Shown: positions 20,818-29,153 of the stretch, one piece after another
Position numbering within the stretch: position 1 is the first letter of the stretch
Layout: each line of letters starts with the position of its first letter
NCBI GenBank assembly: GCA_000433175.1
Contig: HF986603.1
Span: 1 to 60,476 of the forward strand
Origin: Prevotella sp. CAG:1058
GTDB taxonomy: Bacteria; Bacteroidota; Bacteroidia; Bacteroidales; Bacteroidaceae
DNA length: 60,476 bases
Direction of reading: 5' to 3'
Program-made: the position numbers and the translations under genes
The notes under the pieces: model-generated
What the model was told of the DNA's origin: nothing
What the model saw: only the letters and a program-made list of their open reading frames with translations
Databases searched by the model: none

Positions 20818-20920
20818 GCTGTATTGTAAAGTTTGGATTTAACGCGTTGCCGCAATATAACAGACTGTAATGACAACCTTTATTATTTTTTGTAGGAATG
20901 CCCGCCCGTCATGTTCCTTG

Positions 20921-21589
20921 CTAATAATGGAACGTATAAAGGTTAAACACCGTGCCGATTAGTACGATAAGTGAGAAAATGATGACAATGCTGCCGATAA
21001 TCTTGTTTATGATAACGATGCTGCTATTGTCAAACTTGTTCCTAACCTTGTCAATCAGCCATGTCAGTCCGAACCACCATAATAACGCTCCGCAAATTAT
21101 GCTTAAATACCCTACACACATGTGCAACGGATGTTTGGGTATGACGAAGGCAAACTGGGCGAATGTCGCCATAAATAAGAATATTATGAGTGGATTGGAG
21201 AATGTAACAAGAAAGGCCGTCACTCCGTTGTGAATCAGTGTGCCTTTCTTTTTACTGCTTGCATGTATTTTCTTGGTCGGGTCTGAACGGTAACAGTATA
21301 TTCCAAACACCATTAGCATTATGCTTCCGGAGATTTGCAAGATAAAACGATTCTGGCTGTTGTTGATAAGGTCCATGACAAAACTCATGCCGAAGCCCGT
21401 AATCAACGCGTATATAAAATCACTGATCGTAGCACCTATGCCTGTAATAAAGCCGTACCAACGCCCTTTGTTGAGAGTTCGCTGTATGCATAACACGCCT
21501 ACAGGACCCATCGGTGCCGATGCGACTATACCTATAAGCATGCCCTTGAATATCCAATCAAGTATGTCTAAATGAAACTGAAACGGCAT
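20921..21589 (-). CDS. LysE-family amino-acid exporter
   Basis: A 222-residue membrane protein with about six predicted helices. The LysE/RhtB family block is at the N-terminus: GMLIGIVASAPMGPVGVLCIQRTLNKGRWYGFITGIGA. The later helices FLVTFSNPLIIFLFMATFAQF fit the family too. Members export basic or small neutral amino acids; this substrate is unknown. Divergent from the ROK kinase gene; the 124-bp region between contains a weak minus-strand CAATTTTG element. Confidence 0.85.
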   Translation of the reverse strand: MPFQFHLDILDWIFKGMLIGIVASAPMGPVGVLCIQRTLNKGRWYGFITGIGATISDFIYALITGFGMSFVMDLINNSQNRFILQISGSIMLMVFGIYCYRSDPTKKIHASSKKKGTLIHNGVTAFLVTFSNPLIIFLFMATFAQFAFVIPKHPLHMCVGYLSIICGALLWWFGLTWLIDKVRNKFDNSSIVIINKIIGSIVIIFSLIVLIGTVFNLYTFHY

Positions 21590-21644
21590 AACGCCTGCAA
21601 AATTGCTAATTTTTCACGAAAGAAACAAATTTTGCCAATAAAAG

Positions 21645-21675
21645 TTTGTTGTGTATGATAAAATTGATACCTTTG
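21645..21675 (+). promoter_or_regulatory. Predicted promoter of ROK kinase gene
   Basis: TTTG (21645-21648), a 19-nt spacer, then TACCTTTG (21668-21675), the canonical Bacteroidetes arrangement, 38 nt before the ATG. Confidence 0.75.
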
Positions 21676-21712
21676 CACGTATTGGATTCATAAACTAATT
21701 TTTTTCAATATC

Positions 21713-22696
21713 ATGATATCACAACAAATAATAAAACCTTACGTAATAGGACTAGATCTTGGTGGTACGAATTCTGTTTTTGGTATTGTCGACAGTCGTG
21801 GAGACATTAAAGCTACCACTGCAATAAAAACCCAAGCTTATACCAATGTTGAAGATTATGTAAATGCCTCTGTTGATGCATTGCAGATAATAATTGATCA
21901 AGTTGGTGGTATAGACAAAATCAAAGCGATGGGTATTGGAGCTCCTAATGCCAATTATTATAAAGGTACGATCGAGTATGCTCCTAATATAGCATGGGGA
22001 CATGAGTGCTGCGTTCCTTTAGCTGAGATGTTCAGCAAGAAGCTTGGCGTGCCAGTGGCGATTACAAATGATGCAAACGCGGCGGCAATAGGTGAGATGA
22101 CTTACGGTGTAGCACGTGGAATGAAGAATTTTATTGTGTTAACGCTTGGAACAGGTGTAGGCTCGGGTATTGTTGTCAACGGCCAGATGGTTTACGGTTG
22201 TGACGGATTTGCCGGTGAGTTGGGCCATGTCATCATGCGTCGTGAGAATGGACGTGCATGTGGATGCGGACGTACGGGTTGTCTTGAGGCATATTGCTCG
22301 GCTACAGGTGTTGCCCGCACTGCCCGTGAATTCTTGTCGACAACAGACACTCCGTCGCTTCTTCGCGATATGAAGCCTGAAGACATTACCTCTTTAGATG
22401 TGTCAATTGCAGCTGGCAAGGGTGATGAATTGGCAAAGAGTGTATATGAATTTACAGGTGAAATGCTTGGTGAAGCTTGTGCGGACTTTGCGGCATTCTC
22501 TTCTCCAGAAGCGTTCATATTCTTTGGCGGCTTGACAAAAGCCGGCGATTTGATCATGGATCCGATTAAAAGGAGTTATGACGAGCATGTAATGCCTGTA
22601 TTTAAAGGTAAGGCTCAATTCCTGATAAGCGGACTTGACGGTTCGTCAGCAGCAGTACTTGGTGCAAGTGCAATAGGATGGGACATACAGGAATAG
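21713..22696 (+). CDS. ROK-family sugar kinase, probable glucokinase
   Basis: A 327-residue ATP-dependent sugar kinase of the ROK family, probably phosphorylating glucose for glycolysis. It has the phosphate-binding GLDLGGTNSVFGIVD, the catalytic TNDANAAAIGE region, TLGTGVGSGIVVNGQ, and the zinc signature ACGCGRTGCLEAYCS. No helix-turn-helix precedes the kinase domain, so it is an enzyme rather than a ROK repressor. Glucokinase is favoured, but a mannose or other hexose kinase is possible. A long hairpin terminator follows. Confidence 0.88.
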   Translation: MISQQIIKPYVIGLDLGGTNSVFGIVDSRGDIKATTAIKTQAYTNVEDYVNASVDALQIIIDQVGGIDKIKAMGIGAPNANYYKGTIEYAPNIAWGHECCVPLAEMFSKKLGVPVAITNDANAAAIGEMTYGVARGMKNFIVLTLGTGVGSGIVVNGQMVYGCDGFAGELGHVIMRRENGRACGCGRTGCLEAYCSATGVARTAREFLSTTDTPSLLRDMKPEDITSLDVSIAAGKGDELAKSVYEFTGEMLGEACADFAAFSSPEAFIFFGGLTKAGDLIMDPIKRSYDEHVMPVFKGKAQFLISGLDGSSAAVLGASAIGWDIQE

Positions 22697-22730
22697 ATTG
22701 TAACGTCTCTTTATTACTCCTATAATTAAA

Positions 22731-22788
22731 AAGGAAATGAAAACGGAGAATTGATGATAAAACATACATTCTCCGTTTTCATTTCCTT
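22731..22788 (+). terminator. Strong terminator after ROK kinase
   Basis: Arms of 21 bp at 22731-22751 and 22768-22788 pair perfectly (AAGGAAATGAAAACGGAGAA and its complement), with a 16-nt loop and a following TATTTTTAAT. This is the longest uninterrupted hairpin in the window. Confidence 0.85.
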
Positions 22789-22812
22789 ATTTTTAATTTC
22801 ACTGCAATTTTT

Positions 22813-22843
22813 TTTGCATTACCTCGATTTTACATTATCTTTG
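22813..22843 (+). promoter_or_regulatory. Predicted promoter of yrdC-like gene
   Basis: TTTG (22813-22816), 19 nt, TATCTTTG (22836-22843). The match is canonical and lies 60 nt upstream of the ATG. Confidence 0.75.
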
Positions 22844-22902
22844 CATTTTATATTTTTAAGCGCAAATAATATGCGCATGGTAATGTTGAATTAAAATTAT
22901 CA

Positions 22903-23478
22903 ATGAAAATGAACCAGCAAGATGATATAAAAAAGGCGATTGAAGTGATGAAAAACGGTGGTGTCATACTTTATCCTACTGATACGGTTTGGGGTATAGG
23001 ATGTGATGCTACTAATGCCGAAGCCGTTGCTAAAGTTTACAAGATAAAACATCGAGATGACTCAAAGGCTTTAATATGCCTTGTTGATTCGCCGGTAAGG
23101 CTTCAGCGTTATGTGCGTAATGTACCTGAAGTTGCATGGCAGGTGATGGAACTGGCGACAAAACCGACAACGGTTATTTTTGACAATGCTGTTAATTTGG
23201 CCCCCAATCTTATAGCAGAGGACGGCAGTATTGGAATGCGTGTAACGCAGGAGGACTTCTCAAAAGAACTTTGTTACAGATTTCAGAAGCCGATAGTTTC
23301 TACTAGTGCTAACATCAGCGGAGAACCTGCTGCCGAAAACTACAAGGATATTTCAGAGGAATTATTGAATTCAGTTGATTATGTATGCTATAGCAGGAGA
23401 CAGGAAAAGAAGCCTCATACACCATCTAGTATAATACGTATAAAAGTAAACGGAGAGGTAGAGATAATAAGAAAGTAA
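22903..23478 (+). CDS. L-threonylcarbamoyladenylate synthase (Sua5/YciO/YrdC)
   Basis: Makes threonylcarbamoyl-AMP from threonine, bicarbonate and ATP, the first step of t6A modification in ANN-decoding tRNAs. The 191-residue protein is a single YrdC domain: GGVILYPTDTVWGIGCDA near residue 20, KIKHRDDSKALICLV, SIGMRVTQ, and the STSANISGEPA nucleotide-binding block. It lacks the extra Sua5 C-terminal domain. Start 22903 is used; ATG 22909 is an alternative. It has its own promoter and may be cotranscribed with the ClC gene 126 nt downstream. Confidence 0.92.
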   Translation: MKMNQQDDIKKAIEVMKNGGVILYPTDTVWGIGCDATNAEAVAKVYKIKHRDDSKALICLVDSPVRLQRYVRNVPEVAWQVMELATKPTTVIFDNAVNLAPNLIAEDGSIGMRVTQEDFSKELCYRFQKPIVSTSANISGEPAAENYKDISEELLNSVDYVCYSRRQEKKPHTPSSIIRIKVNGEVEIIRK

Positions 23479-23604
23479 TATAAGGATTGATAATGAGTGG
23501 TGACTGTCGGTAAGCATACAGTATCTTAATAGGATGCGTCAATAGCGGTTGAGTTGTAAAACCATTCATTATTTGTTTTAATTATAAAATTATTTATTAA
23601 TAAG

Positions 23605-25425
23605 ATGAGCCGAACAAGTATGGAAGTTGAACTTGCACCAGAGAAAGAAACGTTCATGCAACGTATGATAAGGTTGCGTGGACAATACATTACCGACAGG
23701 CAGTTCACACTTATTTTAAGTTTCCTAGTAGGCTTGTTTGCGGCAATAGCGGCATTTGTTCTCCATTGGTTAATCGAGGAAATTGCGTATTTGCTGACAT
23801 CTCGTTTTGACACAAATACATTCAACTGGCTTTATCTTGTTTATCCTGTCATTGGAATTTACATAACCTCGTTGTTTGTACGTTATGTAGTTAAAGATGA
23901 AATTAGTCACGGAATTACCCGCATTCTTTATGCAATAAGTAGTAAGCGTAGCCGTTTGAAGGGGCACAACTGTTGGAGCTCGGTGATAGCCTCAGCCATA
24001 ACTATTGGTTTTGGTGGCAGTGTGGGAGCCGAGGCTCCGATTGTATTGACTGGTTCTGCGATAGGTAGTAATCTCGGCCAGTTGTTTAAAATGGACAACA
24101 AGACTTTAATGCTGCTCGTTGGTTGTGGTGCGGCGGCGGCAATAGCTGGCATATTCAAGGCTCCTATCGCAGGTTTGGTTTTTACGCTTGAGGTGCTGAT
24201 GATAGACTTGACAATGGCTTCATTGTTGCCTATACTTATTGCAAGTGTTACAGCTACGTGTTTTACCTATATTTTTACAGGTAGCGAGTCGTTGTTTGTC
24301 TTCACACTTGACAATCCGTGGCCGGTAGAGCGTATACCGGCTAACATTCTGTTAGGGGTTTTCGGTGGTTTCGTAAGTCTGTATTTTATTCGTACGATGG
24401 GCGCTTGTGAGTCTGTATTCGCCCGTCTGAAGAACAAGCCTGTGGCAAAATTGCTTTTAGGTGCTCTCGTATTAAGTCCGCTCATATTCCTTTTCCCTTC
24501 ACTTTATGGTGAAGGTTATGGTAGCATCAATATATTGCTTAGCGGAAGGACCGAGGCTGATTGGGACACGATACTTCACAACTCGCCATTTTATGGGCAA
24601 GGAGAAATGCTTGTCCCGTATATAGGAATGGTTTTGTTGACAAAAGTATTTGCCACATCTGCTACTAACGGTGGCGGTGGTTGTGGCGGAACGTTTGCTC
24701 CTTCTCTTTTCATTGGTGCGTTTGCCGGTTTCCTTTTCGCCAGAGTATGGAACATTTATGAGATTGGCATATATCTGCCCGAAAAGAACTTTGCTTTGCT
24801 CGGTATGGCTTCGGTAATGGCTGGAGTTATGCATGCGCCGCTTACAGGCATATTTCTTATTGCTGAGATAACGGGGGGGTATCAGATGTTCATTCCTTTA
24901 ATGATAGTGAGCATTTGCTCGTATCTTACCATAATTATTTTTGAACCTCACAGCATATATGGAATGCGTCTTGCTCGTGAGGGTAAACTTATAACACACC
25001 ATACAGACCGTGCAATACTTACCTTAATGAGCCTTGACAGTGTTATAGACAAAAATTATACAGCCGTATCACCAGATAAAGATCTGGCTTCACTAGTGCA
25101 TTCAATAAGCAGGAGTCATAAAAACGTTTTACCTGTGCTTGATGATGCCGGCAACCTGCTTGGTGAAATTGATATAACTAAGTTGCGCCATATTGTATTC
25201 CGTACAGAGCTTTACCATCACTTTAAAGTGAAACAGCTTATGTCGCAGCCTGAGGCTGTGCTTTCAGTTAACGATACGATGGAGTCAGTGATGAAGCAAT
25301 TTGACAAGACTGATTCTACAATGCTACCTGTTCTTGACGGTGACAGCCACTTGCTCGGATACGTTTCACGTACTCATATGTATGCAATGTATAGGAAGAT
25401 GGTTGCTGATTTTTCGGAAGATTAA
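23605..25425 (+). CDS. ClC-type chloride channel/antiporter with CBS domains
   Basis: A 606-residue membrane protein: an N-terminal ClC transport domain (about residues 30-450) and two C-terminal CBS domains (DSVIDKNYTAVSPDKDLASL and LMSQPEAVLSVNDTMESVMKQ). The gating glutamate is present as E143 in GGSVGAEAPIV, and the third ion-path motif as GGTFAPSLFIGA. The first motif (usually GSGIP) reads ISHGITR, a common departure in this subfamily. It probably moves chloride, perhaps in exchange for protons; the CBS pair may sense adenine nucleotides. Confidence 0.92.
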   Translation: MSRTSMEVELAPEKETFMQRMIRLRGQYITDRQFTLILSFLVGLFAAIAAFVLHWLIEEIAYLLTSRFDTNTFNWLYLVYPVIGIYITSLFVRYVVKDEISHGITRILYAISSKRSRLKGHNCWSSVIASAITIGFGGSVGAEAPIVLTGSAIGSNLGQLFKMDNKTLMLLVGCGAAAAIAGIFKAPIAGLVFTLEVLMIDLTMASLLPILIASVTATCFTYIFTGSESLFVFTLDNPWPVERIPANILLGVFGGFVSLYFIRTMGACESVFARLKNKPVAKLLLGALVLSPLIFLFPSLYGEGYGSINILLSGRTEADWDTILHNSPFYGQGEMLVPYIGMVLLTKVFATSATNGGGGCGGTFAPSLFIGAFAGFLFARVWNIYEIGIYLPEKNFALLGMASVMAGVMHAPLTGIFLIAEITGGYQMFIPLMIVSICSYLTIIIFEPHSIYGMRLAREGKLITHHTDRAILTLMSLDSVIDKNYTAVSPDKDLASLVHSISRSHKNVLPVLDDAGNLLGEIDITKLRHIVFRTELYHHFKVKQLMSQPEAVLSVNDTMESVMKQFDKTDSTMLPVLDGDSHLLGYVSRTHMYAMYRKMVADFSED

Positions 25426-25496
25426 AGGGTGACATTGTTCCTTGCAAGCTGGTTGTCTGCTTGTATTTGAACTGCCTTGAATCATGAATGTATGCA

Positions 25497-25578
25497 ATAA
25501 GCCACCTTTTGTATTGCAAAAGGTGGCTTATTGCATGCCGATACGTTACCTTTTGAAGCATAAAAGATGTATTATTAT
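25497..25578. repeat. Four-unit 22-bp-period palindromic array, copy 4
   Basis: Units start at 25497, 25519, 25541 and 25563: ATAAGCCACCTTTTGT, AAAGGTGGCTTATTGC, ATACGTTACCTTTTGA, AAAGATGTATTATTAT. Units 1 and 2 are the two halves of a perfect 18-bp inverted repeat (25493-25510 with 25518-25535, loop GTATTGC). The last unit is degenerate. The array lies 72 bp after the ClC gene; the rest of the 338-bp gap holds only the dapA promoter. Confidence 0.82.
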
Positions 25579-25701
25579 AAATTATGGTGGTTACTTCATA
25601 CATTATGGGGAAAATGACACGAGTTTATTTGATAAATATTTTGATGCGTATTTATTGCAAATAATGTATTTCGGCAATCCACATTAAAAAATGTCATTTG
25701 C

Positions 25702-25732
25702 TTTGCGTTTTGATGTAAAAATAGTATTTTTG
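25702..25732 (+). promoter_or_regulatory. Predicted promoter of dapA
   Basis: TTTG (25702-25705), 19 nt, TATTTTTG (25725-25732), 32 nt before the ATG. Confidence 0.75.
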
Positions 25733-25763
25733 CATTTGATTATAAAGGAAAAGTTGTTTTTTT

Positions 25764-26648
25764 ATGGCATATAACATATTTAAGGGTATGGGCATAGCCC
25801 TTGTCACACCTTTCACCCAAGACGGCTCGGTAGATTATCCGGCACTTAAAAGGCTTATTGAATATCAGCTAACCAATGGCGCAGATTTTTTCTGTATATT
25901 GGCTACAACCGGTGAGACTCCTACATTGACTCATAATGAAAAAAGTGAGATTAAACGTATTGTAGTTGAAATGGCCGGAAATAAAGTTCCGATCTTGATG
26001 GGGTGCGGTGGCAATAACACCTCGGATGTCGTTGCAGAGTTGCAGAATGGAGATTTTTCCGGTATTGATGGTGTGTTAAGCGTATGCCCGTATTATAATA
26101 AACCGTCACAAGAAGGACTTTACCAGCATTTCAAGGCGATAGCCGCAGCTACGGATTTGCCGATAGTACTTTATAATGTGCCTGGACGTACGGGGGTTAA
26201 TATGAAAGCTGAGACAACTATACGTTTGGCACGTGACTGCGCTAACATCGTTGGTATAAAGGAAGCTGCCGGTAGTCTTGAACAAGTGGATGAGATAATT
26301 AAGAATAAGCCTGACGGCTTTGACGTTATCAGCGGTGACGATGCGCTGACTTTCCCGATGGTGGCTTGTGGAGCTGCTGGCGTGATTTCCGTAATTGGAA
26401 ACGCTTTGCCTAAGGAGTTTTCACGTATGATAAGGCTTGAGATGAACGGGGAAATTGAAAGCGCGCGCAAGATACACCATAAGTTTACAGATTTGTTCAA
26501 TCTGCTATTTGTTGACGGTAATCCTGCCGGTGTGAAAGCCATGTTGAGCGAGATGGGTATGATTGAGAATGTGCTACGTCTTCCGCTCGTGCCTACACGC
26601 CTGACAACCATGCAGCGCATAAGCGAGTGCTTGAAATTCAGACTTTAA
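25764..26648 (+). CDS. dapA: 4-hydroxy-tetrahydrodipicolinate synthase
   Basis: Condenses pyruvate with aspartate semialdehyde, the first committed step of lysine and diaminopimelate synthesis. The 294-residue (alpha/beta)8 protein shows TTGETPTL, catalytic Y137 in LYNVPGRTG, and the Schiff-base lysine K166 in VGIKEAAGS. Length and motif order are normal. It is followed on the same strand by the DUF4375 gene (70 nt) and smpB, so the three may share a transcript. Confidence 0.97.
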   Translation: MAYNIFKGMGIALVTPFTQDGSVDYPALKRLIEYQLTNGADFFCILATTGETPTLTHNEKSEIKRIVVEMAGNKVPILMGCGGNNTSDVVAELQNGDFSGIDGVLSVCPYYNKPSQEGLYQHFKAIAAATDLPIVLYNVPGRTGVNMKAETTIRLARDCANIVGIKEAAGSLEQVDEIIKNKPDGFDVISGDDALTFPMVACGAAGVISVIGNALPKEFSRMIRLEMNGEIESARKIHHKFTDLFNLLFVDGNPAGVKAMLSEMGMIENVLRLPLVPTRLTTMQRISECLKFRL

Positions 26649-26718
26649 TAATATTGTCCGTGACGACTGTGGACGAGTAAGTTTATGAGCAGGTTTTCCG
26701 GCCATATTAAGACACAAT

Positions 26719-27225
26719 ATGAATATAGTAAAGATACATGATGCAGACTTGCGTGAGGCTGCTGCGAAAGGACTTGACGATTTTGTAGACGTTTTTTATA
26801 AAGCTGCGCTTGACAGTGTCGGCGGCTCTGTCGACGGCGAATCCATGCTGAAGCTCAATCAGTATCAGATGACGCTTGTCGTGTTCAAGACCTTGCATGA
26901 TGAAGTTATGGACGGAGGGTTCGTTCAGCTTATTTACAACGGTTACGGGCCTTTTGTTTTTTTCAATCCATTTGCCAAGGCAATCAGGGAATGGGGACTT
27001 GACGATCTCGCATCTTTGGTTAATAAGGCTGGCAAACTGTTCCGTAAATACGGTCGTGAGATTGAACGAGAATGCTCGGATGAAGAGTTTATGGCCTTGT
27101 TTGAGAAATATCCTGATTTTGACGATCTTGACGACCAATTTGTTGAGAACGAGGAACATTGGGTGGAAGAAATCGCCTGTTATATAGACGAACATATTGA
27201 ATGTTTTGCAACGGTTGTAGATTAA
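26719..27225 (+). CDS. DUF4375 (DMP19-like) protein
   Basis: A 168-residue acidic, helical protein without signal peptide or membrane helix. The family-like region is LNQYQMTLVVFKTLHDEVMDGGFVQLIYNGYGPFVF, followed by FAKAIREWGLDDLASLVNKA. DUF4375 proteins of this type are found near immunity genes or alone; the name DMP19 comes from a DNA-mimic protein of Neisseria. Acidity (many Asp/Glu near the C-terminus) fits such mimicry, but that is inference. It sits between dapA and smpB. Confidence 0.75.
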   Translation: MNIVKIHDADLREAAAKGLDDFVDVFYKAALDSVGGSVDGESMLKLNQYQMTLVVFKTLHDEVMDGGFVQLIYNGYGPFVFFNPFAKAIREWGLDDLASLVNKAGKLFRKYGREIERECSDEEFMALFEKYPDFDDLDDQFVENEEHWVEEIACYIDEHIECFATVVD

Positions 27226-27251
27226 AAGGCTAAGTACACAATTATTTTATA

Positions 27252-27731
27252 ATGAATAAAGAGGAAGAGCTTTTAAGGAAAAAAAGTCCGGTAAACATAC
27301 GCAACAAAAAAGCCTCGTTCGAGTATTTTTTTGTTGAGACGTTTACTGCCGGTATAGTGCTGACAGGTACGGAGATAAAATCCATACGCTTGGGAAAAGC
27401 CTCTCTTGTTGACAGTTATTGCTATATACACAACGGAGAGATATGGGTGAAAGGCATGAACATTTCACCGTATTTCTTCGGTTCGTATAACAACCATGAG
27501 GCAAAGCGCGACCGTAAACTGTTGCTTACGAAGCGCGAGATACACAAATTGCAGGAGGCGACCAAACAGGTGGGTTTTACAATAGTGCCCACGCTGGTAT
27601 TCATTGACGCGAAAGGCAGGGCGAAGGTTGATATTGCTTTGGCTAAGGGAAAAAAGGAATATGACAAGCGCCAGACATTGAAGGAAAAGGAGGACAGGCG
27701 TGAAATGGACAGGGCAATAAAGCGTTATTGA
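27252..27731 (+). CDS. smpB: SsrA-binding protein SmpB
   Basis: Binds tmRNA and delivers it to stalled ribosomes for trans-translation. The 159-residue protein has the OB-fold core [38 protein letters not shown] and the basic C-terminal tail [24 protein letters not shown] that reaches into the mRNA channel. No tmRNA gene was found in this window. It follows the DUF4375 gene by 26 nt. Confidence 0.97.
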   Translation: MNKEEELLRKKSPVNIRNKKASFEYFFVETFTAGIVLTGTEIKSIRLGKASLVDSYCYIHNGEIWVKGMNISPYFFGSYNNHEAKRDRKLLLTKREIHKLQEATKQVGFTIVPTLVFIDAKGRAKVDIALAKGKKEYDKRQTLKEKEDRREMDRAIKRY

Positions 27732-27859
27732 TAGTATGCATGTAATATTTGTAATGGCTGAAGCGTTGGGAAACTGCACCATCAGTGATGCAAAGGCATG
27801 CTATAAAGCATGATTAAAGACAATATGGCCGACTGGCAAAGACAAAAGTAAACAAGATA

Positions 27860-28483
27860 ATGATAAAGAATTTGATTTTTGATTTGGGTGGCGTAATAAT
27901 GACGATCGACCACGACGAAGCTTTACGACGTTTCAAGAAACTCGGTCTCGCTGCCGCAGAACGCCATCTTGACCCATATACTCAGACTGGAATTTTCGGC
28001 GATCTTGAAGAAGGAAAGATTACAGCGGAAGATTTTCGTACGGAATTGGGCAAGCTTGTAGGGCGCGAACTTTCGTTTGAAGAGTGTAAATACGCATGGC
28101 TAGGATACCGCAAGGATGTTCCAAAGCGCAATCTGGTTACTCTTAAGGATTTACGGGACAGGGGATATAGATTGATTTTATTGTCGAATACTAATCCTTT
28201 TATGATGAGTTGGGCATTAACTCCGGACTTTGATGGTGGAAAAGCAACACTATCAGACTATTTTGATTCGCTTTATCTAAGTTACAAGCTAGGGGTGATG
28301 AAACCTAATTCCGTGTTTTTCAAGACTGTGATCGAGACTGAAGGCATTGTGCCTGAAGAGTCTGTCTTTATTGACGACGGTCCGCGCAATGTCAAGGCTG
28401 CAAGTGGTTTGGGTTTAAATACATTGTGTCCTGAAAACGGGATTGACTGGAAAGCCGATTTATATGCAATGCTCGGCTTGTGA
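27860..28483 (+). CDS. HAD-superfamily hydrolase (YihX-like)
   Basis: A 207-residue HAD-IA phosphatase. Motif I is LIFDLGGVI with nucleophile D8 (the second acid is replaced by Gly, as is normal for the YihX-like group), motif II LLSNTNPF, motif III KLGVMKPN, and motif IV VFIDDGPRNVKAA. A helical cap (residues 20-80) follows motif I. Probable substrates are small sugar phosphates or nucleotides. The gene is separated from smpB by 128 nt without an obvious promoter and ends before a bidirectional terminator. Confidence 0.87.
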   Translation: MIKNLIFDLGGVIMTIDHDEALRRFKKLGLAAAERHLDPYTQTGIFGDLEEGKITAEDFRTELGKLVGRELSFEECKYAWLGYRKDVPKRNLVTLKDLRDRGYRLILLSNTNPFMMSWALTPDFDGGKATLSDYFDSLYLSYKLGVMKPNSVFFKTVIETEGIVPEESVFIDDGPRNVKAASGLGLNTLCPENGIDWKADLYAMLGL

Positions 28484-28552
28484 TTTTATATTGAAATAGA
28501 GCTAAACATTACATTTAGATATATCTGGTAATTAATGTAAAACCAATAATTT

Positions 28553-28586
28553 AGGCCTTTAGTAAGTTTGTACTTATTAAAGGCCT
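28553..28586. terminator. Bidirectional terminator
   Basis: AGGCCTTTAGTAAG pairs with CTTATTAAAGGCCT around a 6-nt loop (one G-T-type mismatch). It lies between the convergent HAD gene and the small lipoprotein gene and has A/T-rich flanks on both sides. Confidence 0.75.
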
Positions 28587-28605
28587 GAAGTTTGTATTTT
28601 GGCAA

Positions 28606-28998
28606 TTATTTGCTCTTGTAATCTTTTGGAGTTATTCTTACGTCAATAAGAATTTTGCCTTTGTTTTTCGATGAATAATATGTGTATGCGAAGTTAAAAT
28701 CGTTATCTTTATAGACACGTAAGTTAGTCGCAGATTTAACGCCTTTTATTAGTTCCGGACGAGCTTGACTCCAATCTATAGCCGTGGTGTCCGCTTTGCC
28801 TTTTATTGTATAATAGTAATGAATTGTTCGTGTGTCTTTATCGTAAGTCATGCTATCGTTAATTATGTATTCAGACACTGCAGTCGGACAATTCTTCCGA
28901 GTGAATTCTGCTGCTTCGCGTGCAGCCCTTTCTTCCAAGCTTTCATGGCATGCCGTGAACGTCAATAAACTTAACGTGAATAACAAATACTTTTTCAT
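28606..28998 (-). CDS. Putative small lipoprotein
   Basis: A 130-residue exported protein of unknown function. The N-terminus MKKYLLFTLSLLTFTACHES has a lipobox (TFTAC) predicting lipid attachment at the cysteine. The rest, with CPTAVSEYIINDSMTYDKDT and IHYYYTIKGKAD, looks like a small beta-rich domain. An upstream in-frame ATG at 29025 overlaps the promoter element, so 28998 is preferred. It is divergent from lepA and not clearly in an operon. Confidence 0.7.
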   Translation of the reverse strand: MKKYLLFTLSLLTFTACHESLEERAAREAAEFTRKNCPTAVSEYIINDSMTYDKDTRTIHYYYTIKGKADTTAIDWSQARPELIKGVKSATNLRVYKDNDFNFAYTYYSSKNKGKILIDVRITPKDYKSK

Positions 28999-29022
28999 AA
29001 CACAATTAATTGTTTCCTCAGG

Positions 29023-29030
29023 CAAAAGTA
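29023..29030 (-). promoter_or_regulatory. Predicted -7 element for small lipoprotein gene
   Basis: Minus-strand TACTTTTG (TAnnTTTG consensus), 25 nt before the preferred ATG at 28998. No TTTG partner found. Confidence 0.5.
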
Positions 29031-29124
29031 ATTAATATATTTTTCATTTATACTGTTGCGCAGCTGTTTTTTCATTTAATTCATAAAAATAGCCAATTTA
29101 TTAGGGGCGAAGAGCTATTTTTTG

Positions 29125-29132
29125 TATATTTG
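29125..29132 (+). promoter_or_regulatory. Predicted -7 promoter element for lepA
   Basis: TATATTTG lies 22 bp upstream of the LepA ATG at 29154. The element would be inside the gene if translation began at the in-frame ATG 29010, so the shorter start is favoured. Confidence 0.6.
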
Positions 29133-29153
29133 CGTTCCAAAAGATTGATTTTG

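Noticed and set aside
27792..27815. Possible seventh array near smpB (AAAGGCATGC repeat)
   Set aside because: Only two partial units, and they are not 22 bp apart.
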